DNA of 64,000 nt from Rallus limicola (Eukaryota; Chordata; Aves; Gruiformes; Rallidae): the NCBI GenBank assembly GCA_022605955.1, contig JAKCOZ010000008.1:21949083-22013082 (forward strand), given 5' to 3'. This document shows positions 37,321-50,139 of the stretch, one piece after another; the stretch's first letter is position 1, and every line of letters begins with the position of its first letter. The notes below the pieces were generated by a model that did not search any database, was not told the origin of the DNA, and worked only from the letters and a program-made list of their open reading frames with translations. The position numbers and the translations under genes were made by a program.

Positions 37321-40149
37321 GCCAAAATAAGTCTCATTCAGGTTGTGGATTGTGACAGTAGGAAGTGTCTGAAATCTTTCCACATACAGTGAGAAAAGAC
37401 CCTAAAGATTGTGTCATCACCATTTGAAAAAATAGGTTATAACAAAATACTACAAAGCCAATAAGGAAGAAAAAACATAAGAAAAAGCTGAATTGTTTTC
37501 ATTTCATTCTGTTAGGAAAGATAAACCAGTTCTGCATCTCTAGGTTAAAAGTCAGTGAAGCAGTTAATAAATTCTCTTCTTATTTGGGCCACAGGTTACT
37601 TCACTCATTTCTTGCCAGGAAGTAAGTGTTATCGATTTAAAAGACTCTGTAAGTGAAAAGTAGATATTGGTGATGTCATTGACTTTTTTAAGCATTTGTC
37701 CCTATGATACATGAATCAAATGGAGAGCTGCTTTTCCTCATGAGGATCAAGATGATCTTGTTGATATATTTCTGAAAGTACAAGATACACAGGCATAACA
37801 GTAGAATTTGCAAGACTGGTAGGAAGTCAGATTATCCAAGCAGGACAAAAGATCTGAAGCCTTTGCACGATGGAAAGACTGGGCCATGTGAACTTCTCTT
37901 ATTCTTACTGACAGTCTGTTTTCACCCAAAACAGAGTAGAATGCTCCCCCTCAACCCAGGAAGTCATGAACACAGGAAAGCAGTTCAGCTCACAACACTT
38001 CAGATAGTGCCTCCTCACTTCATTGATGGCATTCAGCAGGAGCAAAAACCTAAAAAATTCAGTCCCTGGCTATGCCAGCTAACAACCATTGCCCATGCAA
38101 CTCCTAATGCCATCAGTATCTAATAAAGTGGTACTTCAGCTGAATTGTAGGAATAGCAACCATGAGAGTGCAACGATCCTGAAGAAAACAATGCAGGAGA
38201 AATGGCGACACCTTTAAAAATAAGAGATGGAAGCATTTCTCCACATCAGCATGCCAAAGTACATACATAGACAATGTATGCACAAATACACTTGGGGCAC
38301 AATATCACAGCTCGCAAATCTCTATGTACCGACAAGTTTAAAAGAGTCTATTTTAGGCTAGAGAAATCAAAGCTCTTCAACAGTCTGTTCTACCTAAGAC
38401 TTTGAGTTCTGCAAGAGGAGGATTCAAGATGGGATCAAGGAAAATAACAATTGCTAATGCAACAGCAGTGAGATTTGGAGAAACTCACATTGTGGGACAT
38501 AAAGAGACCTATGTAATCTTTGTACTGATCAAGCTTTACTAGATCCATTTTATGACATATACTAAGTGATCTATCTTTGTAAATCACGGATAGTTGTGTC
38601 CTTTTCCAGTTACATAAAAACCCCTATTGTGTCACTAAGTAGCTTGTTTAGGTGGGTTTGTATTTTTTTTTGGAGGGGTGGGGGGATTGGGGGTGGGGAG
38701 CAGTCTTAGATTAAAGGAAATAAGTTAAATAAGTTGCTCCTTCAAATTTCTGACAGAACTAAAAAAGAAAACTTTCTTTCATCAAGCTCAATTTTTGACT
38801 GATTCTATCCTGATTTGAAGTTAAAAGATTCATTCATAGCTAGTTATGAATTCCATTTGATTACTTAATTACATTTGCTTGTTTGACTTATTTTAACAGC
38901 AATCATTAAAAATATGTTAAACTAGATCATTCTTACAAATTTTCATCTTGGCCCATAAATGTAAAAAAAGATATGAGAAGGACTTGCAATGGTTGTAAAA
39001 TAATAAGTTTTTCCTGAGTATAATCATAGATTCTTTTAATCTGTTTTTGTGTTTTCATAAATTGATGCTTCCTACATTTTAATTTAATTGCTCTTCAGAT
39101 TATTTCATATGCCATGGCCAAACTGTCTACTTTTCCTGAAAGCCAAAGTTAGTGCACACTAAACAATAGAGATTTAGCCATATCTAACCATCATAACTAG
39201 TATATTTCTGCCTCTACCACCTGTCAACTTTGTGCTACCAGTTCTACAGTGACCTGGCCCTCAGACGTACAAGTCACTCAAATGCAATGATAGATCTTCA
39301 CAACTATGAAGACAAGTTAAAGGGGACCTCTTACTGGCCTTCATATCCATGAGTCAGCTAATATTTAGCAGCACCTAACTCCCTACATGTTCCTCCTTTT
39401 AACTGCAGACTTGTTATTCTTTCAGTTATTCACTATTTGGAATAAGAATATTTCAGCTGCCTAGTATATTCTATTTCATTTTCTATAATAGATGTATATG
39501 GTAACTATCACTGGTCGTGCTTTGGTTGTAAATTGATGAAATTATTCCAAACTTTGGGAAGCCAGCTCTTCATCATTTGCTGCAGAGCATTTTTCTTTTT
39601 TACAAAGTTGGGTTATTGCCAGAAAGTCTATCCTCCCTGCAGCATCTGGCCTCCAGGTTCTCTAAACCAAGAGCCAGCCAGGCAGAATTAAAATAAGGTG
39701 GCTGATATTTATGAAGTTCTCTGCATGTAAGTATAACTTCTTCAATACATCTCTGCCACCTTCCAAATATGACAGAAAAGCTGGAAATATTGTTCTCTGC
39801 TGTATTTTAACCACAATGGGTATGGTTATCCATCTTCAATCAGTTCAAACAGCAACAGACAAGTTAACCCCAGTCATGAGGCAGACCAAGGGTGCATGTG
39901 GTTTCAGGCTGGCATTACTTAGTTCACAGGAAAGGTAAATACCTCACTAAGAATGCTTTCTGATGCTCTTTGCACAAAATCCTCAACTGAGGGAAACTAC
40001 TATCAGTGATGAAATTCTACCAAGGGGTAATTTCCCCTCTCTGTTGTAATTCCTCCACTGACTTTCCTATTGATACTTGGCAGTGTCATACCAGTAAAAA
40101 AAAATTGGCATAAAATGTCTAAGCTGGAGAGATATTGAGCTGGCCATAT
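37321..40149. other. No gene recognised; one G-quadruplex tract inside
   Basis: AT-rich DNA with no coding-like segment recognised. The only notable structure is the G-rich tract listed separately at 38675-38698. Confidence 0.6.
38675..38698 (+). other. G-quadruplex motif
   Basis: Four G runs of 4, 6, 5 and 4 bases with loops T, ATT and T form a canonical tight-loop quadruplex motif. It follows a T-run. It lies in AT-rich DNA far from any promoter-like feature. Confidence 0.75.
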
Positions 40150-40925
40150 GAGTGACAAGTAGCATTTCCCAGGGATTGGTATTTGGAACAGTGTTGTATA
40201 ACATCTTTGTCAATGACAAGGAAAGTGGGACTGAACCCACCCTCAGCAAGTCCACTGATGACACCAAGCTGTGTGGTGAGGTCACCACACTTGAGGGAAG
40301 GGATGCCATCCAGAAGGACCTTGACAACCTTGAGTGCTGGGCCCATGCAGACTGCATGAAGCTCAACAATACCAAGTGCAAGGTCCTGCACATGTGTTGT
40401 GACAACCCCAAGCACAAACACGGGATGGGTAGAGAGAAGATCTGATTAGAAGGACTTAGGTATGATGGTTGATGAGAAGCTCAACATGAGCTGTCAACAT
40501 GCACTTGCAATTCAGAAAGCCAAACATATCCTGGGCTGCATTAAAAGGAGCATGACCAGCAGGCCAAGGGAGGTGATTCTCCCCCTCTGCTCTTGTGACA
40601 TCCCACCTGGAGTACTGCATCCAGCTCTGGGACCCCCAGCATAAGGAGGACATGGACTTGTTGAAGCAAGGCCAGAAAAGGGACACAAAGATGATCAGAG
40701 GGTTAGAGCACCTCTCCTGTGAGGACAGGCTGAGAGAGTTGGGGCTGTTCAGCCTGGAGAAGAGAACAGTGCAGGGACACTTCACAGCAGCCTTCCAGTA
40801 CCTAAAGGGGGCTGCCAGGAAAGCTGGAAAGGGAGTGTTTACAAGGGCGGGTAGAGATAGGATGAAGTGTAAGGGCCTTAAGCTGAAGCAGTATAGATTT
40901 ACATGAGATAAGAAAGAAATTCTCC
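40150..40925 (+). mobile_element. CR1-type LINE fragment (decayed reverse transcriptase)
   Basis: The frame from 40152 reads like the C-terminal half of a CR1 reverse transcriptase: a degraded SQGSVLGP-type segment, LYNIFVND, then STDDTKL at 40251-40271 where intact CR1 has FADDTKL. The last Ala of that catalytic box is Thr here. The frame breaks at about 40445. The downstream part resumes in another frame from about 40595 with LEYCIQLWDPQ, MIRGLEHLS and LRELGLFSLEKR, hallmark CR1 words. It stops near a KLKQYRF-like segment. The element is 5' truncated, as usual, but also lacks the normal 3' end and terminal octamer repeats, so it was cut after insertion. Not functional. Confidence 0.93.
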
Positions 40926-43900
40926 ACTATTGACCCCAGGATAGAGTGCTAGTCATTGGCCTCCAACTAGACTTCATACTGCTGATCAATACCCTCTGAC
41001 TCAGCTTAAGTCCTATTTACATATGAACAGGTTCCTGTTACTAAAGATATGATGTAAACAACACTGGAGGTAGGCAGCATCTTTCTTCTGCAGAATCGTG
41101 AAAAAAAGAACAGCTATAAATCACTGAAAAATAGATTTTACTAAACCCTCTGAGAAGTGCCCAAGTTTGAGTATTAGTGTTATGATAGGATAACAAAGGT
41201 ATATAAGACAATGATGCATTTTTAGTCTGAGAAAGTGATTTGTCTTTCTTGCATGAATTTTAAAGTTTGCTGCAGATCATTTCACTAAAGCACAAATAGA
41301 AGTTTGGGGATAAATCTAACCTGCTTTTTGCAACTGCTAACACCAGTTAAAATCTATTTTCAGTCACATGCAAGTAACTGGGGGGAATGGGGCATTTTGA
41401 ATTTCAAATTAACACTTTAAGAGTATGTTATTAATTAAAAATTCTAGAAGTGCCCTGTTAAAATTAATTATAATTTAGTCTTAAAAAGAAAAGATTAGTA
41501 AAAATATCTGTATTCAAGTTCTCAACTTCTTAAAAAACTTCCCCAAATGCTATTTCTATCTTGTCAGTAGAACTTGCATATTTGCTGATATTCTACCTCC
41601 ACAAATGACATCTGGTAGTCAGTTCTTCAGTACTGAAAAAATGAGTTAGCATGCAGTGGGAATGTAACATGTGAACTGCTTCATTCTGCACCGTAACTGA
41701 ACTCAAATTGACCCAGTGGTGCTGAAATGAAAATTTACAGCTTCCAATCAGAGTGGGATTAGCACATACTGTGTGCTAAGCTCTGTTGCTGAGTTTACAG
41801 TTAGGACCTGAAGCATTCAGAGTTTTAGGATTTACTTTTGGATTGAGTTGAATTTCAAACATAACTCACATATCAATAAATATTTATGGAAAGTTTAGTT
41901 AATTAGCTGCCTGGTCAAAAGAAAGCAAATGACAATTGTGAGCAGCCCAAACACCAGAGAGTCCTATGGTGATAAACAATTAAGTCGTGCATGTCCTTCC
42001 CTTTCATACCAGCAGGATACATGCCAGGATCTCTGCATTTATTCCCTTAAAATTACTACAGAAGGAAATACAGTTTGCAATAGGCTCTGCTTCAAGCAAT
42101 AAAGAAAAAAAAAAGAACATTTCAAAGCTGAGTGTCCACCCACAGCACAAAAATCAGGAGGCTATACAGAAAGCATTCTGCAGTGAAGTTTCACTGCTTG
42201 TGGTGGAAAGGACTTAGTTCTGTTGCATTGCAACACTTAATGATTCCTTAGCGAAGCAGAAATGGCAAGCTCATTTTTGAAGATGCAAGTAATATTCTCT
42301 CCCCTCAGTGTTGTGCATTACCATCTTACTAGTCATGGTCATTTTCAACAGGATTTTCCCTACTAAATTAACACAACTGTTTTGGAGGATCTTTTGGTCT
42401 GTAAATCTTTTACACAGAAACATGTGAATACACACCTGAAAGATCTGAAGCTACAAGCATTATCTTCCACATCAAGGCCTACAGGCCTGAATTTAGGAAA
42501 AACCTTTACCACTCCTTACCTTTCAGCCAGACATTAGAGGACAATGTGACTCCAACATAAATTTAATATCCTCCTAACTTTCAAGAGTCCAAATGCAATG
42601 TCAAAAACAAGTAAGTCCAAAACCATTTGTCCAAAACCAGCTGCTTTCAAGTACCTCTGTGCTATGGGAAGCTTCATTCATAAAAGCACTCATATTCCAT
42701 CTAAATAGACAGTTACATACAAAACTGATGGCATTAGATATTACTAGCAATACTAATAAGAACTTTTCTGAGGCTGATTCATATATAAAAAACAAGTGTC
42801 AGTGACTTGAGTATAAGCTCAAATTCAGGCATACCATGGTACTGTCACTCATTAGTTTAGATGCCACAAGATACTTTCCTTCTCAGTTACAGAAAGAGCA
42901 ATAACATGTTTCCATGACCACAATGCTTTCTTAAAACTCCATCCTTAAAGAGAACACCACTTTACACAATTGTTAAACTTTCTCCCCACTCTAAGTAGTA
43001 TTTCATTAATTTGAGCAGTATTATTTTAATGAAATGCTTTCCCACCAAAATCTTGCCAATTGAAATTCCATTTTCATCATGTCCTGTATCTTTGACACCA
43101 AGAACTGCATTGATTTCTAAGGCTTCTTATTTGATATCATTATTGCAAAGCCACAAAGAATACAGGAGTCTTACATGATTTCTCACACTGCTGAATAAAT
43201 TGCTGCTACACAGTATTCAACACAAGTAGATAAATTCAGTTTACATTTGGCTACGACATTAACTGTTTTCCTTGCTATCCCAAAAAGCCCATGAGTACCT
43301 ACACCATATCCCCTTTAGCATGAGGAAGTATGTTTATCTTCCATGTTTTGCTATTTTCAGCAAGATTTCCTTTCATGTAGTTTCCCCACTCATTCAAATC
43401 TCATAAAGAGTGCTGGAAAACACACCAGCCATTTAAATACATTAATGGAAGCAGTATTTTGAGGAGAGTGAGAGGGTGGGGCCAGAATCAACACACATAA
43501 AGTGGTTCTTTTATTAGTTTTGCCATAGATTTCTTTTCATTCAAGCACATTTTTTAGCACTCTGTGCTAAGAATGAACAACAAATAACAACCATTGAAGG
43601 ATGAAGTAAGACTTGAACCCTCACATGTATTTATATATTCAGCAGGAGACACAATGGAAACATTCAGACATGTGAAAACCATACAAAGTACTTAAAGATT
43701 ATAAAATAAAACATAAATTGTGCAAATTACCCATATTCTGTTACTACTATCTTTCTATAAACTTTACTGTAGTTCAGCCACATGTCAGAGTCAATGAGGA
43801 ATCACCAGGGGAAATGGTCTATGGTCAAACTAGAAAATAATTTCTTTTAGCCTTAAGACTATGAACCCCTTTCAAAGCTGTTATAAATTTGGAGAGTTAC

Positions 43901-43960
43901 ATTAAAAATTCACAACTAAAACACAAATACATCTATTTAAGCATCCTTTAATGCATTGCA
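40926..43960. other. AT-rich DNA, no gene recognised
   Basis: No repeat family or coding-like segment recognised. The internal sequence of the retroviral element whose LTR follows at 43979 is not visible here. Confidence 0.6.
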
Positions 43961-43975
43961 GTGTTTTCTGTACCA
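43961..43975 (-). mobile_element. Possible degenerate retroviral primer-binding site
   Basis: Directly past the CA end of the minus-strand LTR and a 3-base spacer, the minus strand reads TGGTACAGAAAACAC. This resembles the tRNA-Phe-type primer-binding site (TGGTGCCGAAACCC) at about ten of fourteen positions. Its position is exactly where a provirus would start minus-strand synthesis. Weak on its own, supported by placement. Confidence 0.3.
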
Positions 43976-43978
43976 ACA

Positions 43979-44400
43979 TGGCAGTTCAGCCCCATACAGT
44001 AGCTGAACACCACACACAACTCAATCACTCCCAGAGAAGCAGACAGAGCCTCCATGGGCTGGGACAAGAACAGTTTACTGACAAAAGTCACTGTGAAAAG
44101 AGAACAATAACAGCCCATGACAAATTACACTCACACCCAGTGGTATCTGAGTACCTTACCTGCCCCAAAACAGCACAGCATCTCACACAATCCAAAGAGC
44201 AACTCACTACCCCAACCACACTCAGACTGCTCTGGATATACACCCTCCCTCCCCACGCAGCCCCTTTTATGGGTGAGTGATGTCAGGTGGGGAGGAAAAC
44301 AGCCCAGGCTAATTCAGCTCACCTGTGCTGGCTGCTTGGGGAGGTCAACTCTGGCCTGGCCAGAACTAGGACAACTAAAGGAACCCAAAATGAATACTAA
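43979..44400 (-). mobile_element. Endogenous retrovirus LTR remnant, minus orientation
   Basis: Read on the minus strand this has LTR architecture: a TATA box CATAAAAGGGGCTG (44263-44270 core) and, about 190 bases on, the polyadenylation-like signal AGTAAA (44073-44078). That signal is followed by CTGTTCTTGTCCCAGCCC. A terminal GTGTGGTGTTCAGCTAC ... GGCTGAACTGCCA ends at 43979. Order and wording follow avian endogenous retrovirus LTRs, where CAATAAACTGTTCTTATCTCAACCCA and a GGTTAAACCACGACA-like end are typical. It is degenerate. The U3 start is not clear (near 44400) and no gag, pol or env sequence flanks it. Confidence 0.55.
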
Positions 44401-46480
44401 TGGAAAAAAACAGAGCTACAAACATAAAATGTAGGTATTTTTTCAAAGCAATTTGTTCCCACGCAAAATGTATTCCACGTAGCAAAACCCAGCACTCTTA
44501 TACTGCATATGGATTGTCTTTTGTTCTCAAAGCTTTTTGTTTTACTCTTACATTGTGACCATTTTACAGGGTTCCCTTACTGGTTCCTGTGGAAGTGTCT
44601 TCTATTCAACTGTGAACAAGTAATAACTCTGGTGAGTCTGATTTCTTATGAGGCTCTCTGTCTTTTCTTTTTTGACCAATTATTTATGTACAGTATTTAC
44701 ATAGTGGGCCCTTATCAGACCTATACAAACACTTAAACATGGGTACCTTGATTTTTTGTTCCTTCAAGTTTAATTAAGACCTTGACATGTAGAATCAAAT
44801 TCATTTTAAATGGATCTAAATAAACACCACTATTTAATTGTTCATATTATCAGACAAGCAACCTCTGCTCATCTAATAAGAAGTGTGTATCTGTGTTCCT
44901 ACCCTCTTCATTGGGTTAATGGTGATTCAATATATTTAGAGCTGGAAGCTACTTCTTTAAGCTTGAAGATTTGAATGAAAAATGGGCAATTCAGCTACAT
45001 CTCCCTTGGCAAAACAATCCATTTAATCAGTGTTATAGTTTGTAACTAGACAGTAGGTTTTAATCGGAGTCTCTATCTACCAATTCTAAATAGGAGGAAG
45101 TAGGAGTAGGGAAGGGAGTGTTATTCATTGTATCATTGCTGAGTCAGTTTATTTCCTGTAACTATCCATCATAGCAGGAGAAGCAGCAGGCAGATACACA
45201 CTTACTTCAGTGGAGATTACTTTTTTCTTTAGGGATTCAAGTGTTTGATCCAGACATCTGGTACACCACTCCAAAAAAGGTTTAGTATCTTCTTTGTTTC
45301 TCTCTGTATAAATGTGCAATTATTATAAGCTATAATGGGCTATGTCCTCTAAAAGATGTTAAGACCTTGGCACCAAAATTATGTGTTCCACTGACAGGTG
45401 AAATAAAAGACACGGGCAGTCTGGCTAGATGAATATAAAGGTATTTCCTTGTCTTGTACAATAATGGAGTAGGCTTCTGAATAAAGGCTTTCAGGACTGG
45501 TTGTTTCTTTTGAAAGTCTTCCTACTGTATCCACCATCTCTGATCTACCATTGGACCAGGGTGTGCTGTGCAGTGACATGGTTATCCACAAACACACAGC
45601 CAGCCGTACGTGTGTACATTCCTGCATCAGATTGTTTTGTGATATTTACAATATTCAATTTTCTGATATTGTAACACACAATGTATGAAAACCTAAAAGC
45701 AACCATTTTAAAGTGACTTGCTCCATCCAGACAACTTCACATCTAAGACTCAGTTTCATTCAGTAATCACCCCATAGAAGTGCTTATCTCTGAAGTGATA
45801 GTTTTACAAAAGTGCCTGAAGTGATACAGTATGAATCCTGCCCAAACAGAACAAAAAGGCAAAGATTTGGCCTCTTGGTCATTAACTAAAGAAATGTAAA
45901 TCTATTACTTAATAAAACATTTATAAGGCAATAAACTCTTGATAAGTGGAAGAATTCAGCTGAATTTAATGGAAGATGCCTCCTGAAGCTTTGTATCCTA
46001 TGATCTTTTAAATTAAAGTATCTTAAAATACATTCATGACATCACATATTTCATACAGGGATTTTTTTCATTGCATGTTGCAGTGAAGCTGATTTTCTAA
46101 ATTCAGAACAGTATTTTGATCTGCAACACGTAAAATTCAACAAACAAACAGGAGGAAGAAAAAAGTCCCAGAAACTAAAAGGTGGTAGTTTTGTGTGATT
46201 TACTGCTATTTTGGCCCAGAGATAACAAATAATTTAATTTTAAAAATCTAAAAGTATATTTTTGAGTGATCCTTTCAAAAACACTGTCCTTATTGCAGGA
46301 CACTCCTCTACATATTCCTTGATAGCTTTTCTTCAGTATCAGGACTGTTGTTACCAGAAGTCCTCATCTGTATGTTATCTTACAGCAGCAGCGTGTACTC
46401 TATGCTCACACAGAAGTGTGTAGACAGCCGTGATGCAGGAACACTTAGGGCCTTGTTCACCAGACTTTCACTGACTGAGC
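44401..46480. other. AT-rich DNA, no gene recognised
   Basis: Nothing recognisable. A faint CTTCAGTGGAGATTAC word near 45209 may be another scrap of ancient repeat but is too short to call. Confidence 0.55.
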
Positions 46481-46543
46481 CACTAAGTCAATGGAGAACA
46501 TTATCAGAGCAAGAGTTTGAGGGGTCAGATTATAAATTTGGCC
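46481..46543. repeat. Ancient amniote interspersed repeat fragment
   Basis: AAGTCAATGGAGAACATTAT followed by CAGATTATAAATTTGGCC has the AAGTCAATGGAG core and the AATTTGGCC end of the same old repeat group seen at 24406-24514. Divergent; no family name assigned. Confidence 0.35.
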
Positions 46544-46747
46544 ATGACTAAAGAAATCTGCACAGACAATATAGGCCAAAAATCATGGTTATTTGGAAAT
46601 ACTTGTGAATGTTCAACTGAAAATTGATTTGATATCTATTTACTTCTAAGAAAAAGAATGAAGCATAGTAACAAGATACAGAAATGGCCACTAATGGGTC
46701 ACTTTGCCTTCAGTAATAATAATGCCCAGTGTACACACTCGTACCCT

Positions 46748-46825
46748 ACTTCAGCAAAGCATGAAAGCTTATTTGAAGTCAATGAAACTGCTCAAATTGC
46801 AATTTTAAGTGCATCTTTGTGGATG
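46748..46825. repeat. Ancient palindromic amniote repeat fragment
   Basis: ACTTCAGCAAAGCATGAAAG, TTGAAGTCAATGAAACTGCT and TTTTAAGTGCATC keep the order of a palindromic repeat known from turtles, crocodilians and birds (TTCAGCAAAGCACTTAAGC, then TTGACTTCAATGGGACTAC, then TTAAGTGCTTTGCTGA). The centre is the GAAGTCAATG word. The second arm is eroded. No family name assigned. Confidence 0.45.
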
Positions 46826-46886
46826 TTTTTAAAGAAGAACAAATACTTAAGATCATATCATCACAGATTAAATAAATGAAAATAAG

Positions 46887-46990
46887 GTTATATATGTAGG
46901 TGTGTTTGCATGTATATGCACATACATATGTGTGTAAACACATCTGTATATTTTTTATATTTATATATATACACACAAGCATACACAAAC
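46887..46990. repeat. TA/CA-rich low-complexity stretch
   Basis: Alternating purine-pyrimidine sequence with TATATG, CACATACATATGTGTG and TATATATACACACA words: an imperfect dinucleotide microsatellite. Confidence 0.75.
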
Positions 46991-48424
46991 TTTTAATTAT
47001 AGGACATAAAAGCACTTGGCAGACAATATTTAGAACCATGATATCTCTGCAGACTAAGTGTTACTGCCATTGTGATTATGTTGATTTTTGAGTTTCACTG
47101 GAAAATTCTCATCAAGCATGCTGGCTATTTTCATGGCAGATTATAAGAATAGCAGGTCAAAACAAAGGTAGCCTGCTACACTGTTTCCAGCAAAAGCCAA
47201 TAGCAAGTACCTAGGGAAGGGTATTAAAACAGAGCAATTACACAGCAGTACTTTCCCTGGACATTTTTCCAGCTTCTGGCAATTTGTGGAAGAAACTTCC
47301 TGAACTAGCAGTAATATCTGTGTTTAATCACCCTTGATGGATTTTTCTTCCACATACATATCTAACTGTTGTCTAAACCAAGGTAAAATTTAGCTTCCAC
47401 AACATCCAGTGACAAAAAGTTTCACAGCCAAAGTAAACTTTTTGAAAATTTATTCCCTTTTTTAAGCCTTTACAATAATTTCATGGCCCCTCATTTTTGT
47501 ATTACAAGAAACAACGGCTACCTATTCCTTGTCTCTCTGCCTCTCAAGATTTTACAAACATCTATCATATTTCCCTTCACTGCCTGTTTGCCTAGCTGAA
47601 GAACCCTAATCTATTTAGTTATTTCTTTTATTGTCATTGTTGTCTTATTTTATGATTTGTCTGGTTCAACTGTGTGAATGTTAGCTGAAGAGGTCAGAAT
47701 GCAAGCAAGTATTGAAGATATAACTGCACAATGGTTTTAACAATGCTTGATTCCTATTCCTTTCCTAATAATCGCTAATGTTTTATTCAATGTAACCATT
47801 ACCCAGCATTCAGATGTCCTCACAGAGCTATCATAACTCTACTGTGATGTTCTCTCTCTCTTGAATGGTAATAATAAATTCAAAGATCATCTCTGCTTAT
47901 ATCAAGCTGAAAATGTGGGGCTTTTCCCTGTGTTAGTTGCTTTACTTTTATCAACATTTAATTTCATCTGCCATCGTATAGGCCAGTCTTTCAAAATCAT
48001 GTAACTTGTTACTAAGAGATTTAACTTTTAATAACATGAATAGCAAACTTTTAGTTTGCACCACAGACAGATAAGCAGGGGCAATACTACAAGAATTTTC
48101 ATGTTCTTAGAGAGATCAGGCATATGAACATGAATAATCAAGTCTAAGTCTGACAGTGATCAGCATAGTGTAACATAAGCCTCTGTAAAACCTATTTGAT
48201 TTATATTAACAGAAACAGATCCTGATAGAGATTCCCCAAGTTATCTTTTCCTCATTAACAATTAATATTTAATATTAAAACAATTCACAAATTTAAATAT
48301 TTATAGATGATTTCTGACTTAAGTTATTAAAATTTTTTATCAGTCCCAGAGGATCTGTTACATCTCATCTGAGATCAGACATCCACATCTCATCTAATAG
48401 CAGATCTATGATCTTCCTTGTCCA
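46991..48424. other. AT-rich DNA, no gene recognised
   Basis: Nothing recognisable on either strand. Confidence 0.6.
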
Positions 48425-48870
48425 AGGGCCTGGAGCTACTGGAGCGGGTACAAAAAAGGGCTACAAAGATGATTAGGGGACTAGAACATCACTTTTATGA
48501 AGAGAGGCTGAGGGACTTGGCACTTTTAGCCTAGAGAAGACCAAAAGGGGGTATTATCAATGCTTTATAAATATTTGGGGGGTGGGTGTCAGTCTTTTTT
48601 CAGTGGTGCCCAGTAACAGGACAAGAGGCAATGGGATAGGACGTTCCACCTAAACATGAGGAGGAACTTCTTTATTATGAGGATGACAGAGCACTGGAAC
48701 AGGATGCCCAGAGAGACTGCAGAGTCTCCATCTCTGCAGACATTTGAAACCCACCTGGACACTGTCCTGTGCAACCTACTCTAGGTGATCCTGCTCTGGC
48801 AGGAGGGGTGGATTACATGATCTCCAGAGGTCCCTTCCAACTCCTTATATTCTCTGATCCTGTGTGATTC
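48425..48870 (+). mobile_element. CR1-type LINE, 5'-truncated, with intact 3' end
   Basis: The sequence contains the standard CR1 3' series: CTGGAGCGGGTACAAAAAAG, TACAAAGATGATTAGGGGAC, GAGAGGCTGAGGGACTTGG, then CACTGGAACAGGATGCCCAG, CATGATCTCCAGAGGTCCC and CTTCCAACTCC. It finishes with the CR1 terminal octamers in mutated form: ATTCTCTG at 48849-48856 and ATCCTGTG at 48857-48864. The 5' truncation is typical of CR1 insertion. The reading frame is broken by stops in the 48530-48600 part, where a G-rich insertion also occurs. The minus-strand frame across 48589-48774 is just the antisense of this element. Confidence 0.95.
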
Positions 48871-50139
48871 AGTTATATGGATATAATATAGTTCTGGACT
48901 TTCAACCACGTAATTTATTTTAAATTTTCTAGAGAATATAACCTTAAATAGGGTAAAAAAAATCCTGATTCTCTGGTTTGGGTTTTTTTTTTTGGTGGGG
49001 TTTTGTGTTTGTTATTTTTTCATTTAAAAAAAAAGAGAAATAGTCTATATTTTAGGGCAATATTCAGCAAGGACACATTTCAGATTCATCATTATACATC
49101 TGATACAAACACATCATAAATCTGACACCATAAATCTGAATGGGAAAAAACATCAGATGAAACTTCAGTAGCATTTTCCTTGTTTTCTTAGATTTCCTAA
49201 AGAAAGACAAATTACTTCTGCATAACAGTATTTAAATCAAAGCACGTTATTGTCAGACTTCCCCCAGCAAAAAGCTGCTGAGCCTATTGTTTTCAATATC
49301 CTATGACTATTTTCTTTTTCCCGTAAAATTAAAATGTTCAGGAAGTGGTTGCACTGATTCACTGAGTGGTTTCTTTCTCCTACAAATCAGTGTTGAAACA
49401 ATGTTTCAGCAATGCTAGGAAAGCATTTGGCTGATGGTACTGTGATTTGAAGGAGACTTAAATCTGAAGTTGCTACTGATCTGAAGCAATTCAATATCCA
49501 AGGAAAGAAACTATTGATTTCAAAGGCTTTGGATCATGTTCCAAAATAATTCCAACTTTCAGTGCACTTTAGTATTCATACACAAATAACTACTTCTTCT
49601 GTATATGTCTGGGTTAAATTCTGCTTAAAAATGTGTCCCTAAGCATTTACTATTGACTTTTGCTGATCTCTAGGTATTCCTAGAGACTGCTCTACACTAC
49701 TCTGTCAATCCAAATACCTCAAAGGTGACTAGAAATGAAAACCACTCTCAGCTTAAGTTTTCTATATACTGTCCAGCACTACTCAAATGGGCATAAAACC
49801 AAAATGAGAATGTGTTCTACTGTGCTAGCACCCAAAGGTGTTCCTGTTTTCCCAAACATGTTCTGACAGTCCAAGAATAGTTAATTATGGGTTCTGATTC
49901 TCTGTTATTATCTTTTGCAGAAAAACAATAGTAATGTAACATAAATGTTACCTCTTCATGTAACACTAAAGTCATCATTTATGCTTAAAAAAAAAAAAAC
50001 AAAAAAAAAGAAAAATAAAGAGTTGTTTACTTTTTAGTAAATATTGTACTGTGATGATTAAAAAAGTGGGAGGAGAGGAAGACTCCTGGAGCACTGGTGT
50101 TAGAAACATGCCATTAGTGCTAATGAATGCACTTTGCAG
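48871..50139. other. AT-rich DNA, no gene recognised
   Basis: A-rich low complexity at 49987-50019 (A13, A9 and shorter runs). Otherwise nothing recognised. Confidence 0.6.

Noticed and set aside
40067..40785. Minus-strand frames of about 100-116 codons at 40.1-40.8 kb
   Set aside because: They are antisense shadows of the CR1 reverse-transcriptase fragment.
48589..48774. 61-codon minus-strand frame
   Set aside because: It is the antisense of the CR1 3' region.
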